The translations under genes were made by a program, and so were the position numbers. A DNA stretch of 64,000 nt. It comes from Siphlonurus alternatus (Eukaryota > Arthropoda > Insecta > Ephemeroptera > Siphlonuridae). The notes under the pieces are model-generated. The model saw only the letters and a list, made by a program, of their open reading frames with translations. It made no database searches and had not been told where the DNA came from. The DNA lies in assembly GCA_949825025.1 (NCBI GenBank), contig OX463782.1, forward strand, positions 37,101,951-37,165,950. Reading direction: 5' to 3'. Within the stretch, counting starts at the first letter, position 1. Every line of letters starts with the position of its first letter. Positions 1 through 10,796 of this stretch are shown piece by piece.

Positions 1-265
1 ATTATTTGAGCTGATTTTCTTAAATTACTTTTTTTTTTTTTTTTTGATTTTCAGCATTGGGCTTTCCTCTTTCCATGGAGAGCCAAACTAAAAAATCAAT
101 TAAAAAAAATCAGCTCGAATAAATTTAATTGTCTTGAAATTTTTTTCATGTCTTTTTATACTAAAATCTGCATCTCTCAAATTTTTTCCAGAATTTTTGT
201 GAATTTCCTATATTAAGGTTTCATATAATCAAATGGGAATAAAAAACCAGCTGATTCATTTTACC
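1..265. mobile_element. FB-2 foldback copy 1, cut by the window start
   Basis: Most of an FB-2 copy: AATTATTTGAGCTGATTTTC arm part, axis near 75 (CCATGGAGAG), and the right arm ending CAGCTGATTCATTTTACC. FB-2 arms contain GATTAACATGTAAACCTTAG, CACAAAAATTCTG and CCTAAAAGCTATAGAAAAA. Confidence 0.82.
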
Positions 266-578
266 TTAGCCTCAACACTTTCAAGAACTTGGCGGGCTCT
301 CAATTAGGTAACACACCCAACGGGGGACTTTTATCTGCAAGCTGTGAGGCGCCGGCTGCTGCGGTCAAGACGTTATGATTTACGACTTTTTGACCGCGGC
401 GAGGAATCTCTAAAAAATAAATAAAATAAATATTTAATTCACTCTATGGAATCTGCAGACGGAAACCAACCTGCAGTGGAGGGCTTATGTGAGTGACGTG
501 AGAATTGCGCACTTGCTGCGAAATGCTATGGCGGCCATCTTGATTTTTCTTATCGTCGGCGTGGAGACAACATATAAG
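266..578. other. Unassigned, 313 bp
   Basis: No gene. Contains GCGCACTTGCTGCGAAATGC and ATGGCGGCCATCTTG (505-545), the core seen in Harb-G and element O, without their ends. Confidence 0.4.
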
Positions 579-938
579 GTGGAGATAACACGCCCCATTT
601 TAATAAAAATCCCATTCATAAAAATTATGAAAAAAAAATTAGAATGTTCTCCTTAAAATACCTTATCAGTATTATAGGTAAAATATCAGGTATAATACAA
701 AAACGAGCTAGTTTTCGAGTTATTAATTTTTAAAGTTGACTAATTTAATATGGAATTTCCATTTCTCCATGTTAAATTAGTCAACTTTAAAAATTAATTA
801 CTCGAAAACTAGCTCGTTTTTGTATACCTGATATTTTACTATACTGATAAGGTATGTTAAGCAGAACATTCTATTTTTTTTTTTTCATAATTTTTATGAA
901 TGGGATTTTTACTAACATTGGGCGTGTTATCTCTACCA
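579..938. mobile_element. FB-1 foldback copy 1
   Basis: Long inverted repeat with ends GGTGGAGATAACACG / CGTGTTATCTCTACC. Each arm has AAAATTATGAAAA, the TATCAGTA...GGTAAAATATCAGG block, CGAGCTAGTTTTCGAG and TAAAGTTGACTAATTTAA; the axis is at about 760 near TTTCCATTTCTCC. No protein. Confidence 0.88.
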
Positions 939-1129
939 GTGTAAGCAGAGTAAAAAGTTAAGAAAAAGTATAACCATGCATAATTAGGACAGGCGGTATT
1001 TTGTGTGGGTTGTAAAATTAGAGGAGATTTTTGTATAATTTTGAAGCAGTTGTGTGATCACCAAAACCGCTCGAATCTTTTCCCGAGTGTTCGACGTAAA
1101 TCTCGAAGCATCCCGCATGTTGCTCCAAA

Positions 1130-1496
1130 TTTTTTTTTTTTTTTTTTTCAGCTCGCGGCGGGGTACTGAGTAGGAATAAGGTAGGGAACGGATAGTGGCC
1201 ACGGCCTGCATGCTTACGCGTCCCAGCATTCGCTGAGGTGAGACTGAGGGAACCGTGGTAAACCTCAGTCAGGACGGACACCTCTACTTTTCTCAATGGA
1301 CCAAAGCGATGTCCAAAGCCTGGGGAACCACACACAAGTGCATCTCTGCACTGGGTGGAAAGCGAGATGAATTTACCCCAGGGAGGGAGCAGCGTAATTT
1401 TTACTTGAAACGGTCACCCATCCAAGTACAAACCACGCTCGACGTAGCCTGACTTCGGTGATTTAACGAGAACCGGTCAATGCACTGCACCACGCT
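1130..1496 (-). mobile_element. SINE-5S-1 copy 1
   Basis: Minus-strand copy. The T run at 1131-1148 is its 3' poly(A); the 5S-like head lies at about 1430-1496. It carries the shared central domain (GACTGAGG / CCTCAGTC stem) at about 1225-1275. The 5S C-box has been lost from this copy, which reads from the head straight into CTTGGATGGGTGACCG. Confidence 0.85.
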
Positions 1497-1553
1497 CAGT
1501 GGCTGTCCCAGTACTTGTGTGTACATGGTCTACAATTTTATATGCAGTAACCA

Positions 1554-1816
1554 CCCGAGTTGAAATAAGTTTCATCTTTTCTTCGCTATCAAGCTCTCCT
1601 CTCGTCTTTTGTTCTCTTATTTTGCACCATTTTAGAGGTAAAAAGAGTTGAAAAAGACGAGATTACGAATTTTTCTCTCTTCTTGAGCATAAAATGTTAG
1701 AATTATTGTCTTCATTTCATCCTCACTTTGATTGAAGAGAAAATAAGATGTGTTTTAGAGGTAAAAATATTAGGTTTAGACGTGTAAAGGATGAGTTGAA
1801 GACGTAATTTTTCAAG
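1554..1816 (+). mobile_element. MITE-A copy 1
   Basis: Family reference features: 5' end CCCGAGTTGAAATAA, an interior alternating AGAGG/CGAG and CTCGTC blocks, GAGCATAAAATGTTAGAA, CACTTTGAGCGAAGAGGAAA, and 3' end TTGAAGACGTAATTTTTCAA(CTAGGG). The ends form a short inverted repeat (CCC-AGTTGAAA). No coding capacity. Here the last bases CTAGGG are lost. Confidence 0.9.
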
Positions 1817-1843
1817 TATAGAGTTATTACCGTTATTATTATC

Positions 1844-2132
1844 TTCATCAGTCTTCTGCTCGTTGTTAGTAAACAAAGTATTGTTGTGTAATGTCTGTCA
1901 CGTAAAAGGAAAAACATGGGACGGTTGTTGATTTACATGTTAACTTATGGAAAATGACCGTTAATTATGGAGTTGAAACGGTTACCTAGCGCCAACAATG
2001 CCATTACGTTTTCTGCTCTGGTGGCAAAATTAGGCACTACGTCGTCCCATGTTTAACAATGAAAAAGACATCATGCGACAGACATTATAAACAATGGTTT
2101 GTTACAACCATTGCGCGTAGAAGACTTTGATG
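1844..2132. mobile_element. Foldback element R
   Basis: Arms TCATCAGTCTTCTGC ... AATGTCTGTC ... CATGGGACG and CGTCGTCCCATG ... GACAGACATT ... GAAGACTTTGATG, about 90 bp each, around a 100-bp centre. Single copy. Confidence 0.72.
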
Positions 2133-2532
2133 TTCATTCAAAAAAATTTTGAGGCTCACCACCATAGACAGATGAAACGTTTGCGGTGAGCCGAGGTGTT
2201 TTTCGGTAACGAACACAAAGCTGGTTGTGTTTGTTAAATCGAGGGTATATGCCAGCGAAAGTGACGGACAGCAGGTATGACAAAGGATAAGCCGGGAGGC
2301 GCCGCCACGTCGCCAGCTGTCGTTCTTACAAATTGGCTACACCGTCTTACCTGTCGCTTCACGCCGATCTCAATTTACTACCTTTATTACCATGTTATAT
2401 TAGCTTCCATAAGTTCTATACATGATAAGTTCAAAACATATTGAAGTGTTTCTTGCATAATTATCATGTTAGGTGCAATGTTTGAAACTAAATTACTGAG
2501 CACAAATCTTAGTAGTACATATTATCATATTA
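2133..2532. other. Unassigned, 400 bp
   Basis: Nothing recognised; one GC-richer patch at 2285-2330. Confidence 0.4.
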
Positions 2533-2818
2533 AGGTAGAGAAAACGCCGATCAGCTGTTCGACGTAGGTCCCTTTGATTAACATCATGTAAACCTTAGCA
2601 AATTCACAAATATTCTGAAATGTATTTGAGAGGTGGATATTAGTGCCTAAGAGCCATAGAAAAAGTTTCTAAACAATTTAACGAGCTGAATTTTTATTAA
2701 CTGAATATTTCTCAAAAGAATTTCACAATTTTTGTGAATTTGCTAAGGTTTATACATATGTTAATTAAAGGGATCTGCATCAAACAGCTGATCGACGTTA
2801 TCTCTACCTTAATTGCTC
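2533..2818. mobile_element. FB-2 foldback copy 2, centre deleted
   Basis: Ends GGTAGAGAAAACGCCGATCA and TGATCGACG...TCTCTACC with TTA/TTAA outside; the axis region with CCATGGAGAG is missing. Confidence 0.83.
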
Positions 2819-3986
2819 TCGCTGCTCAAAAGTCAAGAGAAAATCCTGGAGGTTCTATGATAAACTGCATGACTCGTAGTTTTTGTTTAAGTAATTTTAT
2901 TGTTTATTTGAAATGTGCTTTAATTATAAAGCATTAATTTGATAAGCTGGACTATCAATCACATTTGGTGTACAAGGAATTATAATAACATAAATTGTGT
3001 TGGTTAATAATTATTATCAAAATGAGTAGATCGTCATCAAAAAATTAATTATTCGTCATAAAAAAATTGTCAATAACAATAATAATTAATACGATATTGC
3101 ATATTATTCAGCATATTTGAACAAAGAGGAAATTATTATTCGCGCCATTTTAATCAAACTCCATCTCGCCTCTGACGTCACAATAAATTTCTTCACTTTG
3201 AGCAACTCGACTATATGAGCATACTATATTTGTAAGCATATTATTGTACACGTTATATTAAATTCGTTTTTTCATGAAACTGCATAAAAGCGAGTTAGTT
3301 TTTATTTTCTCCGTTTCCCCACAGATTTGCACAAATTTGCCATTAAGCTCCCCTTGGACATTTATTTCGCTGACAACGCTGCAATTTACGTAATCTCGTA
3401 ACACCAGCAGCCACTGATAACAAAATTACACAAACGAGATGTAATCAGCCCTCGTGTAAATTTGGGTGTTGTAAATCGTGAGATAAGGGTAGAATTACGA
3501 GGGAGGTTTCTCCCCTCTGAGCGCCATCAACCCCCACAATGGAATACAAGCGAAGGTGTGAAATATTTTCTTTAGCTCCGGAAATACTAATTTCAAAATA
3601 AAAGTGAATGAAGTGACAAAGGAATGTTGAATGGTCGTGCCCGCCAGACAGGCCCAGGGATTATACAGATGCAACCTCGCTGCATTCCTCACATCAATGG
3701 AAAAGCTCGCACAAAGAGTCGTTCATATACCACGAGGAGGCATGCGGAGGTAATGGGCTGTAAAATTATTACCACCCACAGAGACTGGGGACTTTACCTG
3801 CGTGGTCTGAAAGGTGCCACAGTTGGAATCATACAATGTAGTATACAGTAGGAACCACACAATGTGGTACCGACGGGGTATAAAGAAATGAGACCACACA
3901 CTCATTAATTGCTGCGAATGACCTTGCACTTTCATTTTTAATTAACTGCAATTATTCCAAAACGGCAGGATGTAAAAGTGCCAAAA
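2819..3986. other. Unassigned, about 1.2 kb
   Basis: AT-rich to 3120, then mixed. One GACGTCAC at 3173. Short frames at 3495-3935 have no protein features. Confidence 0.4.
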
Positions 3987-4050
3987 CTCTAGTTGAAAAA
4001 TTACGTCTCCAATTAACTCATTCTTTACACATCTAAATCTAATCTTTTTT

Positions 4051-4345
4051 ATATAATACACAATTTTTCAAAAACTGTGCAATGTATCAAACAGCAAAAT
4101 TTTATGAATTTTTACCAGCATGTTTGAAAGAAATAAAAACCAGTAAACTTTTTCGCACAAAATTAAAGAATGTATTGATCAATAAAGAGTTTTACTCTAT
4201 TAAAGCTTTTGAGAGTAATAAAATGTCTGAAAAAGTATTATCAGGATTATAAAATAAACAAAATTATAAATTTACATATACATTGTATTGACTGATATAT
4301 ATATATGTATGTATATGTGTATGTATGTGTATGTGTATGTGTATG

Positions 4346-4386
<41 letters not shown>

Positions 4387-4760
4387 TTATATATATGTAT
4401 ATATATGTATATGTATGTATGTGTGTATATGTATGTATATATGTATATATATGTGTGTGTGTGTGTATGTATGTATGTACTATGTATATATATATGTATG
4501 TATATATGTATATATATGTATATATATATGTTCCACATAAACTAAAATTTATCAGTATTAATGGTGACTTTGGCTTGTATTTTGTTTTTATTATTATTGT
4601 CAGTGATTGTGTTTGATAGTGTTAAATAACTTATGTAAATGTGTTTAAGTTTGATGTTTTTATGTTGTATTTTGTCCAATTTTGACTTGAACATATGTTT
4701 GTCTTGTACAACCAAAAAGAAGTTCCAAAATAAAAATAAATAAATAAATAAATAAATAAT
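4051..4760 (+). mobile_element. 5'-truncated non-LTR retrotransposon (LINE) 3' end, inserted in MITE-A
   Basis: About 4055-4252 reads as the last part of a non-LTR reverse transcriptase: FLPACLKEIK, LFRTKLK and FYSIKAFE are the usual C-terminal block (LP-x-x-hK ... F+-x-x-LK ... FYSI-x-x-F) of Jockey/CR1-like elements, ending in TAA at 4250. A TATG/TA array fills 4294-4530. A 3' UTR then ends in an (AAAT)n tail at about 4726-4758. It interrupts a minus-strand MITE-A copy whose halves lie at 3987-4050 and 4761-4976. No endonuclease or RT core is present, so it is a dead 5' truncation. Confidence 0.75.
4294..4530. repeat. TATG/TA compound microsatellite
   Basis: Alternating TATG, TATA and TGTG runs within the LINE remnant; frames in it are low-complexity and not genes. 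Confidence 0.95.
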
Positions 4761-4976
4761 ACTTCTAAAACACATTTGCTAGCTCTTCGCTCAAAGTGAG
4801 GATGAAATGAAGACAATATTTTTAACATTTTATGGTTAAGAAAAGGAAAAAAGACGAAAAATACAGAATCTCGTCTTTTTCCCTCTCTTTTCCTCTAAAA
4901 TGGTGCAAAATAAGAAAAAATTGGACGAGAAGAGAGCGTAATAGCGAATAAAATATGAAATTTATTTCAACTCGCG

Positions 4977-5589
4977 TACCCTTAATTAATTATCATCACT
5001 CCCCCGCCCCAACCACACCCCTAGCTTATTTGCATGATAATATAATATCCTCTATGCTATAATACACACAGGTTAGTGAAGCTTAGAGATATCAATATAT
5101 TATTATAATAATATGCATATTTGAGAAAAAAAAAAAGGAAAATTTTCTTGAAAATACTTTTAAAATAAGTCCAATTTTATTTTCTAAAGTGAGCGAAAGT
5201 TTACAAGTTTAAATTTAATTTTTTGTTCGCTCTCCTTTTTATTTTTGCTGTCAATTTTGTAATAAAATTTATATTTATTAAAGTTTTGTCTAATGCGGCT
5301 CACTGAACTGGCTGATGTATGAACAAAAACTATAAATTATAATACCAACACTTTTGCATACTTTGTAAAGCAGGCCAATTGCAATACAATGACACAGTTG
5401 GAGTGGAATCAGGATTGTAACATCGAGTTTCCTTGGAAAAGTCCTGCAACGTTTGGAGGAGGCGATTCTCATGCAGATTTCACCCCACATTCGTCTGTCC
5501 GCCAAGTGGAAGATCGCGAAGTCCAGTGACAACCTCTGACTGCACCGCCCGATATTGAAGGTGGGGTTACATGGAGCAGAAAAGGTGGG
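4977..5589. other. Unassigned, 610 bp
   Basis: AT-rich until 5290, then more even in composition. Two imperfect direct copies of AAGGTGGGGTTACATG end it, the second serving as the hAT-M target. Confidence 0.4.
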
Positions 5590-5597
5590 GTTACATG

Positions 5598-5785
5598 CAG
5601 GCGCGGATCTTGGAAAGAATTTCAGGGAGGGGGGGGGGAAGGAGCTGAAAAATTGGGGGGGGGGGGGCGGGGGGAGTACTTCCAAAAGGCCAATGTTAAA
5701 AAAAAATTGGAGTGGGAGAAGTGAATATGTTGCCCATGTTAAATTCAAAATTTTCGGGGGGGACCCTCTTCTGAATCCGCGCTTG
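5598..5785. mobile_element. hAT-M copy 1
   Basis: CAGGCGCGGATCTTGG to AATCCGCGCTTG, with an exact 8-bp duplication GTTACATG at 5590-5597 and 5786-5793. Interior has AAGGCCAATGTTAAAA and CCCATGTTAAATTC, and a long G run. The 8-bp duplication plus CAGG terminus fit the hAT superfamily. Confidence 0.85.
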
Positions 5786-5870
5786 GTTACATGGAGTAGA
5801 GAAGATGGGGCTATATACATGGAGCAGAGAGGGCGAGAGACAAACTAACTGCTTGGTGTTCACACTGAAT

Positions 5871-6262
5871 GGGAAGTAACCATCTTGACGTCACCAACCC
5901 TTTGTCTTCCCATTTGCTTACAAAAAAAAAAAGATTGGGCGCACGTAAGATACGGAGCAATTTTTAGATCGCAAATTGTTAAATTCCTAAATAAATTATG
6001 TTTGCAAATTTAAAACTGCGTATTGGCATTAACCTTTTACGTTTGCTGCTATGAAAATTTTATTATTTGCCTTGGGTCAGTTTAATTAAAGAGCATATAA
6101 AGAATTTTGCGGTAGTAGTGTTTTGACTTCGAGCCGAGAAAACTTGCGCAGAAGGGTTGCGTGCCGATGCGCGGTGGTTGTAGCAGAAGTGAAAATCAGC
6201 AAACAAACATCATTCAATTAAAACATGGCGACTAAGTTTTCTGGTGGATGCTTACCATTTTG
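5871..6262 (+). repeat. Repeat H copy 1, uninterrupted
   Basis: About 390 bp matched to 7481-8540 once the nested elements there are removed. Shared blocks: TTGACGTCA, CTTTGTC, AGATTGGGCGCACGTAAGAT, GAGCAATTTTT, TAACCTTTTA, TGCGCAGAAGGGTTGCG and ATGGCGACTAAG. Nature unknown; it could be an old duplication or a low-copy transposon. Confidence 0.75.
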
Positions 6263-6451
6263 GACACTTTTGTACTTTTATTTACTCTCTTTTTTCAGTA
6301 CAGAAATTCTTAAATGAAGTAGTAATTAATGTGAGTAAGTACTAGAAATAATTAAGGTTCACTTAAGTTCAGTTATATCGATAATATTATTTTAATTATT
6401 CATGTTGGTAGCGAGAAAATCGCAGTCAGAAATATTGATCATTAAGGTTGA

Positions 6452-6646
6452 CATGGAGCGATGTCGAGCGTCGAGCGGGCCTTGGCGAGGCGAGAAAGGC
6501 GCACTTGCAGTAAAATCAAATGGCGGCCATGTTGGCGAGAGGAAATCGCTTCCTGCGCGGCGAGGAACGATTTTATCACCAACATGGCCACTATTGCATG
6601 CGCCTTTCTCGCCTCGCCAAAAGCCCCGCTCGACATCGCTCCATGG
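6452..6646. mobile_element. Palindromic element O, copy 1
   Basis: Inverted arms CATGGAGCGATGTCGAGCG / CGCTCGACATCGCTCCATG, then GGCGAGGCGAGAAAGGCGC on the left and its inverse on the right; TGGCGGCCATGTTGG near the axis. 195 bp. Confidence 0.85.
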
Positions 6647-6984
6647 AAAAGCACCTTTACCTGCAGCCATTAAGCTGCTGCTGAAAAATATAGTAAGTAC
6701 ATGCACACTGGGGATTTTAAAGCCTAGGTGTATTGTGGATTTCTATAGTCCTGAAAAAATAGTGCAGTTAAAGAGTTATGTCTGAATGACGGCCATACAT
6801 TGCATGCTAGGAAGCTATTGAGGAAATTCTCGACCGAAAGTTTTTTGTTTGTTTTTCGCTAACCTGGCCGTCATAACAATAATAACAACAACAGCTGGAG
6901 CAATTTTCTAACGCCAATTAATTCATTCAACATCGTTTCATGGAAATATTATTATTATTTACACATCATTCCCGAGAGGAAAAG
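6647..6984. other. Unassigned, 340 bp
   Basis: Nothing recognised. Confidence 0.4.
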
Positions 6985-6996
6985 AGAGAAAAAGAG

Positions 6997-7037
<41 letters not shown>
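6985..7037. repeat. GA microsatellite
   Basis: Near-perfect (GA)n from about 6998 to 7036. Confidence 0.95.
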
Positions 7038-7039
<2 letters not shown>

Positions 7040-7094
7040 ACAATCGATGGAGATTAATCATCGAAGTTTTTATCACTACAATATGATCGCTACT

Positions 7095-7142
7095 TTGTGA
7101 CGTCACCAGGTCACGTGACGACCACCCTGTAGATGGCCGCCC
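7095..7142. promoter_or_regulatory. CRE plus E-box plus GATGGCCGC cluster
   Basis: GTGACGTCAC at 7097-7106, GTCACGTGAC at 7110-7119 and AGATGGCCGC at 7131-7140 lie within 45 bp in sequence with no recognised repeat. Confidence 0.3.
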
Positions 7143-7480
7143 CACTCAGATTAGCATTACGTCACATTCCAAGCCATTGTTGCCGGCACTAATGCTGAGT
7201 GGCGGGAGCAGGGGGCGATATCAAAGGCGCAACAATGAGTCGGATCACACAGCTCCTTTAATTGAGTTTCTGGGAGACGTTTCAGCGGCCTTGACCAGAA
7301 AGTCGTCTATATTTTACTGTATTTGATTAAAATGTCTTGCACGGCGCATATTGCCAAGTCAAATTTTCAAATATAATATTGATAATTATGTTAAAGTTAT
7401 AAATATGAATTATAAATTGCACAGTAAATATATTTTTATTATTTTATAAACTATATAATACTTATAACTTATAATAATGG
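7143..7480. other. Unassigned, 340 bp
   Basis: Unique-looking; no frame of note. Confidence 0.35.
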
Positions 7481-7547
7481 GAAGCTGTGACCTTGACGTC
7501 ATGCAACCTTTGTCCTACCATTTACTTACAAGATTGGGCGCACGTAA

Positions 7548-7773
7548 AGGTGGATTCACATGGCGATTTTTACCAAGCGACGCGACACGAATAATGCGCA
7601 CTTGCTGTAACATCAATGGCATTGGTGGCCATATTTGGTGACTAAAAAAAAAGAGCATCGCAATTAACGCGATTTCGCTGCCGCAGCCTGGCAAATTCGC
7701 TCGCCGCATAGGATTTCACAGTTTGTGTGACAAAATCGCGTCGCGTCGCCGTTGTCGCCACCTGAATCCGCCT
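7548..7773 (-). mobile_element. Harb-G copy 1, inserted in repeat H
   Basis: AGGTGGATTCACATGGCGAT to TGAATCCGCCT with TAA on both sides (7545-7547, 7774-7776); the other copy of repeat H shows the empty site CACGTAAGAT. Interior: TGCGCACTTGCTGTAACATC, GGCCATAT, GAGCATCG and GTCGCGTCGCCG. Fits a PIF/Harbinger-like MITE. Confidence 0.87.
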
Positions 7774-7860
7774 TAAGATCCAGGAGCAATTTTTCGATCG
7801 TGAATTTTTATTTTTTTTCACAAATTCAATTCTGTTTCCGAATTTAAAATCATCACGTAA

Positions 7861-8310
7861 GGAGTATCGACCTCAATTTTTTTGTATTCCAGAAATGGAT
7901 AGAGGGTGCAAAGTTCTGCTTCCCTGCTTTTTTTCAGATTAAAGGTGGATTCACGTGGCGATTTTTACCATGCGACGCGACGAGAATAATGCGCACTTGC
8001 TGTAACATCCATTGGCGGCCATATTGGGCGATTAAAAGAAAAAGAGCATCGTAATTAACGCGATTACCTGCGAATTCGCCGCCGCATAGGATTTCACAGC
8101 TTTTAAGTTAAAATCGCGCCGCGTCGCCGTTGCCGCCCATGAAAATCCACCTTAAGGAGAGGCGTCTCGTGACGCCACAAAAGGACTTTCAATAATTTTT
8201 TAAAAATACTGCCAGGGCTGTAAAAACTATGAAAAAAATCAGAGTAGCATAACTTTGCACCCTCTATTCATTTCTGCAATAAAAAAAAATTTGAGGTCCA
8301 TACTCCATTG
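7861..8310. mobile_element. FB-3 foldback copy 1, with nested Harb-G, inserted in repeat H
   Basis: Ends GGAGTATCGACCTCAATTTT and TTTGAGGTCCATACTCC. The left arm breaks at TTTCAGAT, followed by Harb-G (7943-8152); the right part resumes in the FB-3 centre (GGCGTCTCGTGACG). Part of the left arm was lost. Confidence 0.8.
7943..8152 (-). mobile_element. Harb-G copy 2, inserted in FB-3
   Basis: AGGTGGATTCACGTGGCGAT to GAAAATCCACCT; TAA on both sides; interior has the TGCGCACTTGCTGTAACATC and TGGCGGCCATATTGG core. Confidence 0.85.
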
Positions 8311-8757
8311 TCACTAACCTTTTATAATTGCCACTATTAAAATATTATATGCAACCCCAGCTTATAAAGAGACTCTACAACAATTCGCGAAATTCGCAGT
8401 ACTTGTGTTCTGATTTTGGAGCGGGAAATCTGCGCAGAAAGGTTGCGCGATGGTGTCAAAATCCACTGATCTTCAACATACAATTAAATATTCTCCAACT
8501 ACAATATGGCGACTAAATCGGCAGGTCTACCATTAAATATTATAAAATGAAATAATTTTCTGTTGCGACGAAAAATAACGACTTACATAATAAAAAAAGT
8601 CACCAACTATATATATACAGAGAATGTAATTATTGACTCTTAATCGTGTTTTACGGCCACGCGCCCTTGACTTGAAGATAACTGCATGCATTTATTTTAT
8701 ATGCATCACTTATCTAGATTGTTCTCCATCTCCCCAGATTATTCCCGATTCTTCTAC

Positions 8758-9090
8758 AATGGACAACATACATGAAAATTTTTTATTGCAGAAATGAATA
8801 GAGGGTACCAAATTATGTTACTCTGAATTCTTTCAGATTTTTTTGAGACCCAGAACTATTTTTAAATAATTATTGAAAGTGCGGCCACGCCCCCTGGAGG
8901 CGTCAATAGGCGTCCAGTCTCTATCCTTTTTATTAAGGCTGCAGGGGTGCCAACTGAAATCACAGGACTTTCACTAATTATTTAAAAATAATTCCGGGTC
9001 TCAAAAAAATCTGAAAAAATTCAGAGTAGCATAATTTGGTACCATCTATTCATTTTTGCAATAAAATTTTTTCATGTATGTTGTCCATTA
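8758..9090. mobile_element. FB-4 foldback copy 1
   Basis: Ends CAATGGACAACATACATGAA and TCATGTATGTTGTCCATT. Arms resemble FB-3 (GCAGAAATGAATAGAGGG, ACCAAATTATGCTACTCTGA, GAGACCCAGAACTATTTTT), but the centre is CACCCCTGAA/GGGGCGTGGCC-like and lacks CRE sites. Confidence 0.87.
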
Positions 9091-9218
9091 TGCATTATTC
9101 TAATTCTAGTACTTACATAGTTAGGTATATATAATAAATTATTATAAATAGCATGCGATAAGCATGATTTTCGGTATCAGGGCTTCATTCTTATATCGAA
9201 GCCTATATATACTAAATT

Positions 9219-9581
9219 GATCACCGAAGTCAGGCTACGTTGAGCGTGGTTGGTACTTGGATGGGTGACCATTTCAAGTAAAAAATACGCTGCTCCCTCC
9301 CTGGGGTAAATTCGTCTCTCTTTCCACCCAGTGCAGTGATGCACTTGTTTGGTTCCCCAGGATTTGGACATCACTTTGGTCCAGTGATAAAAAGTAGAGG
9401 TGTCCGTCCTGACTAAGGTTTTCCACGGTTCCCTCAGTCTCACCTTAGTGAATGCTGGGACGCGTTACAGGCCATGGCCTCCATCTTTTCACTACCTTAT
9501 CCCTACCCATTACCCCGCCGCGAGCTGTAAGCTCTTAATTAGGGGTATATCCTCGTAAAATAAATAAATAAATAAAAAAAA
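9219..9581 (+). mobile_element. SINE-5S-1 copy 2
   Basis: Head truncated: begins inside the 5S-like region at GATCACCGAAGTCAGG, retains GGTACTTGGATGGGTGACC (5S C-box), the shared central domain (about 9408-9460) and an (AAAT)n / A-rich tail at 9558-9581. Confidence 0.88.
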
Positions 9582-10193
9582 ACTTTGCATTGAATCACTG
9601 ATGCTCTATCATCACGCATCTCATCATAAATATGCTTACAGTTAGAGACATTTGTGTAATTATTTTATAATGTTTCATTTGTAATAAAAGTTTAGTAACA
9701 TTTAACACATTGCATCATCGTCGTCGCTTTATTTTCTCCGCCACACTTACACTGCAGATATACATTATGTAATATTATGTTATATATAATGAAATGATTA
9801 TATACATTGCATGTATATACATATTAATCATTAAATCATTAATACATTACTGATGTTCCTCAATCAGCAATTATTTATCAATTGTTATTACATTCCCCTG
9901 GGTCTTATGCTTTACGATATTAAAGAAATAAATTGCTCCCGATTAATGTTTTTTTTTTTTCATTTTTTCCGTCGTGTTTGTAACGACTTCACTGATTGGT
10001 GGCCGGTTTGTGCCGCCCCTCCTGATTGGCTGAAAGACTTCTGAACTCTCGGAGCCCCTGGAAAGCAGGCAACCTCTCGAGCTTGTCAGTGCTGCAGGTC
10101 GCCTAGTCAAGCCGTATTAGAATTAAGTCTGTTCGGGCCCACATAACAGGCTTGCAAAATATCACACAGCTAGTGCATGGCCTGACGCGTTAA
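9582..10193. other. Unassigned, 610 bp
   Basis: AT-rich, apart from the CCAAT-bearing GC-richer part at 9990-10140. Confidence 0.35.
10000..10030. promoter_or_regulatory. Two inverted CCAAT boxes
   Basis: CTGATTGGTGG and CTGATTGGCTG within 35 bp, followed by a moderately GC-rich non-repetitive stretch to about 10140. Promoter-like, but no gene is seen next to it. Confidence 0.2.
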
Positions 10194-10400
10194 GGTGGAT
10201 TCATATGGCGACAACGGCGATGCGACGCGATTTTGACGTAAAAGCTGTGAAATCCTATTAGGTGGCGAATCGCCGGGAATCGCGTAAATTACGATGCTCT
10301 TTTTCTTTTAATCGCCAATTATGGCCGCCAATGGATGTTACAGCAAGTGCGCATTATTCGCGTCGCGTTGCATGATAAAAATCGTCATGTGGATCCACCT
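10194..10400 (+). mobile_element. Harb-G copy 3
   Basis: GGTGGATTCATATGGCGACA to TGTGGATCCACCT, flanked by TTAA; interior core on the + strand as AATTATGGCCGCCAATGGAT, AGCAAGTGCGCATTATT. Confidence 0.85.
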
Positions 10401-10796
10401 TAACTCGTCCGTGGTTCACCACCAGCATTTGTCTCTTCTTATTTTAATGCAGCCTTAACGATTAATCTCAGTTACTGCTGGAGTCAAAGAATATTTTTTT
10501 GAAAAGGAATCGAATGAAATAAATTTTAAAAAATCAATAATATTCTAAAACTTAATCGCTTATGGTTTGAGCAAATTCAGTCTTGCAGTTTTCTTACAAC
10601 AGCTCCATTTCCGGTTTTCGTCCATAAGGCCAATGTTAAACTTCTACCTCCGTTTTCACAAAACTGATAAGACAGATTCGCTTCAAAATTTGTATACCAC
10701 CTATTGATGGTGAGTTCTAAGTCCCCTGCAAGTCTTGTTGCGTTCAGGCGCTATAACGATTGCGAGATATCAATCTACTGAGATTAAGGCGGATTT
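10401..10796. other. Unassigned, 395 bp
   Basis: Nothing recognised. Confidence 0.4.

Larger units (their letters stand above)
3987..4976 (-). mobile_element. MITE-A copy 2, split by a LINE
   Basis: Minus-strand halves at 3987-4050 and 4761-4976 flank the LINE at 4051-4760. The left half breaks in the CTAATCTTTTT segment and the right half resumes at CTTCTAAAACACA, as expected for one interrupted copy. Confidence 0.85.
7481..8540 (+). repeat. Repeat H copy 2, with two nested insertions
   Basis: Blocks of repeat H at 7481-7547, 7774-7860 and 8311-8540, separated by Harb-G copy 1 and FB-3 copy 1 (the latter itself hosting Harb-G copy 2). Copy 1 at 5871-6262 gives the empty sites. Confidence 0.78.

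Noticed and set aside
4272..4616. Tyr/Ile/Val- and Met-rich frames on both strands
   Set aside because: They are translations of a TATG/TA microsatellite.
5290..5820. 176-codon minus-strand frame
   Set aside because: Most of it lies in hAT-M copy 1 and its G runs (proline/phenylalanine low complexity); no domain.
6392..6785. Four overlapping frames of 70-127 codons on both strands
   Set aside because: All fall in palindromic element O; symmetry gives mirror frames.
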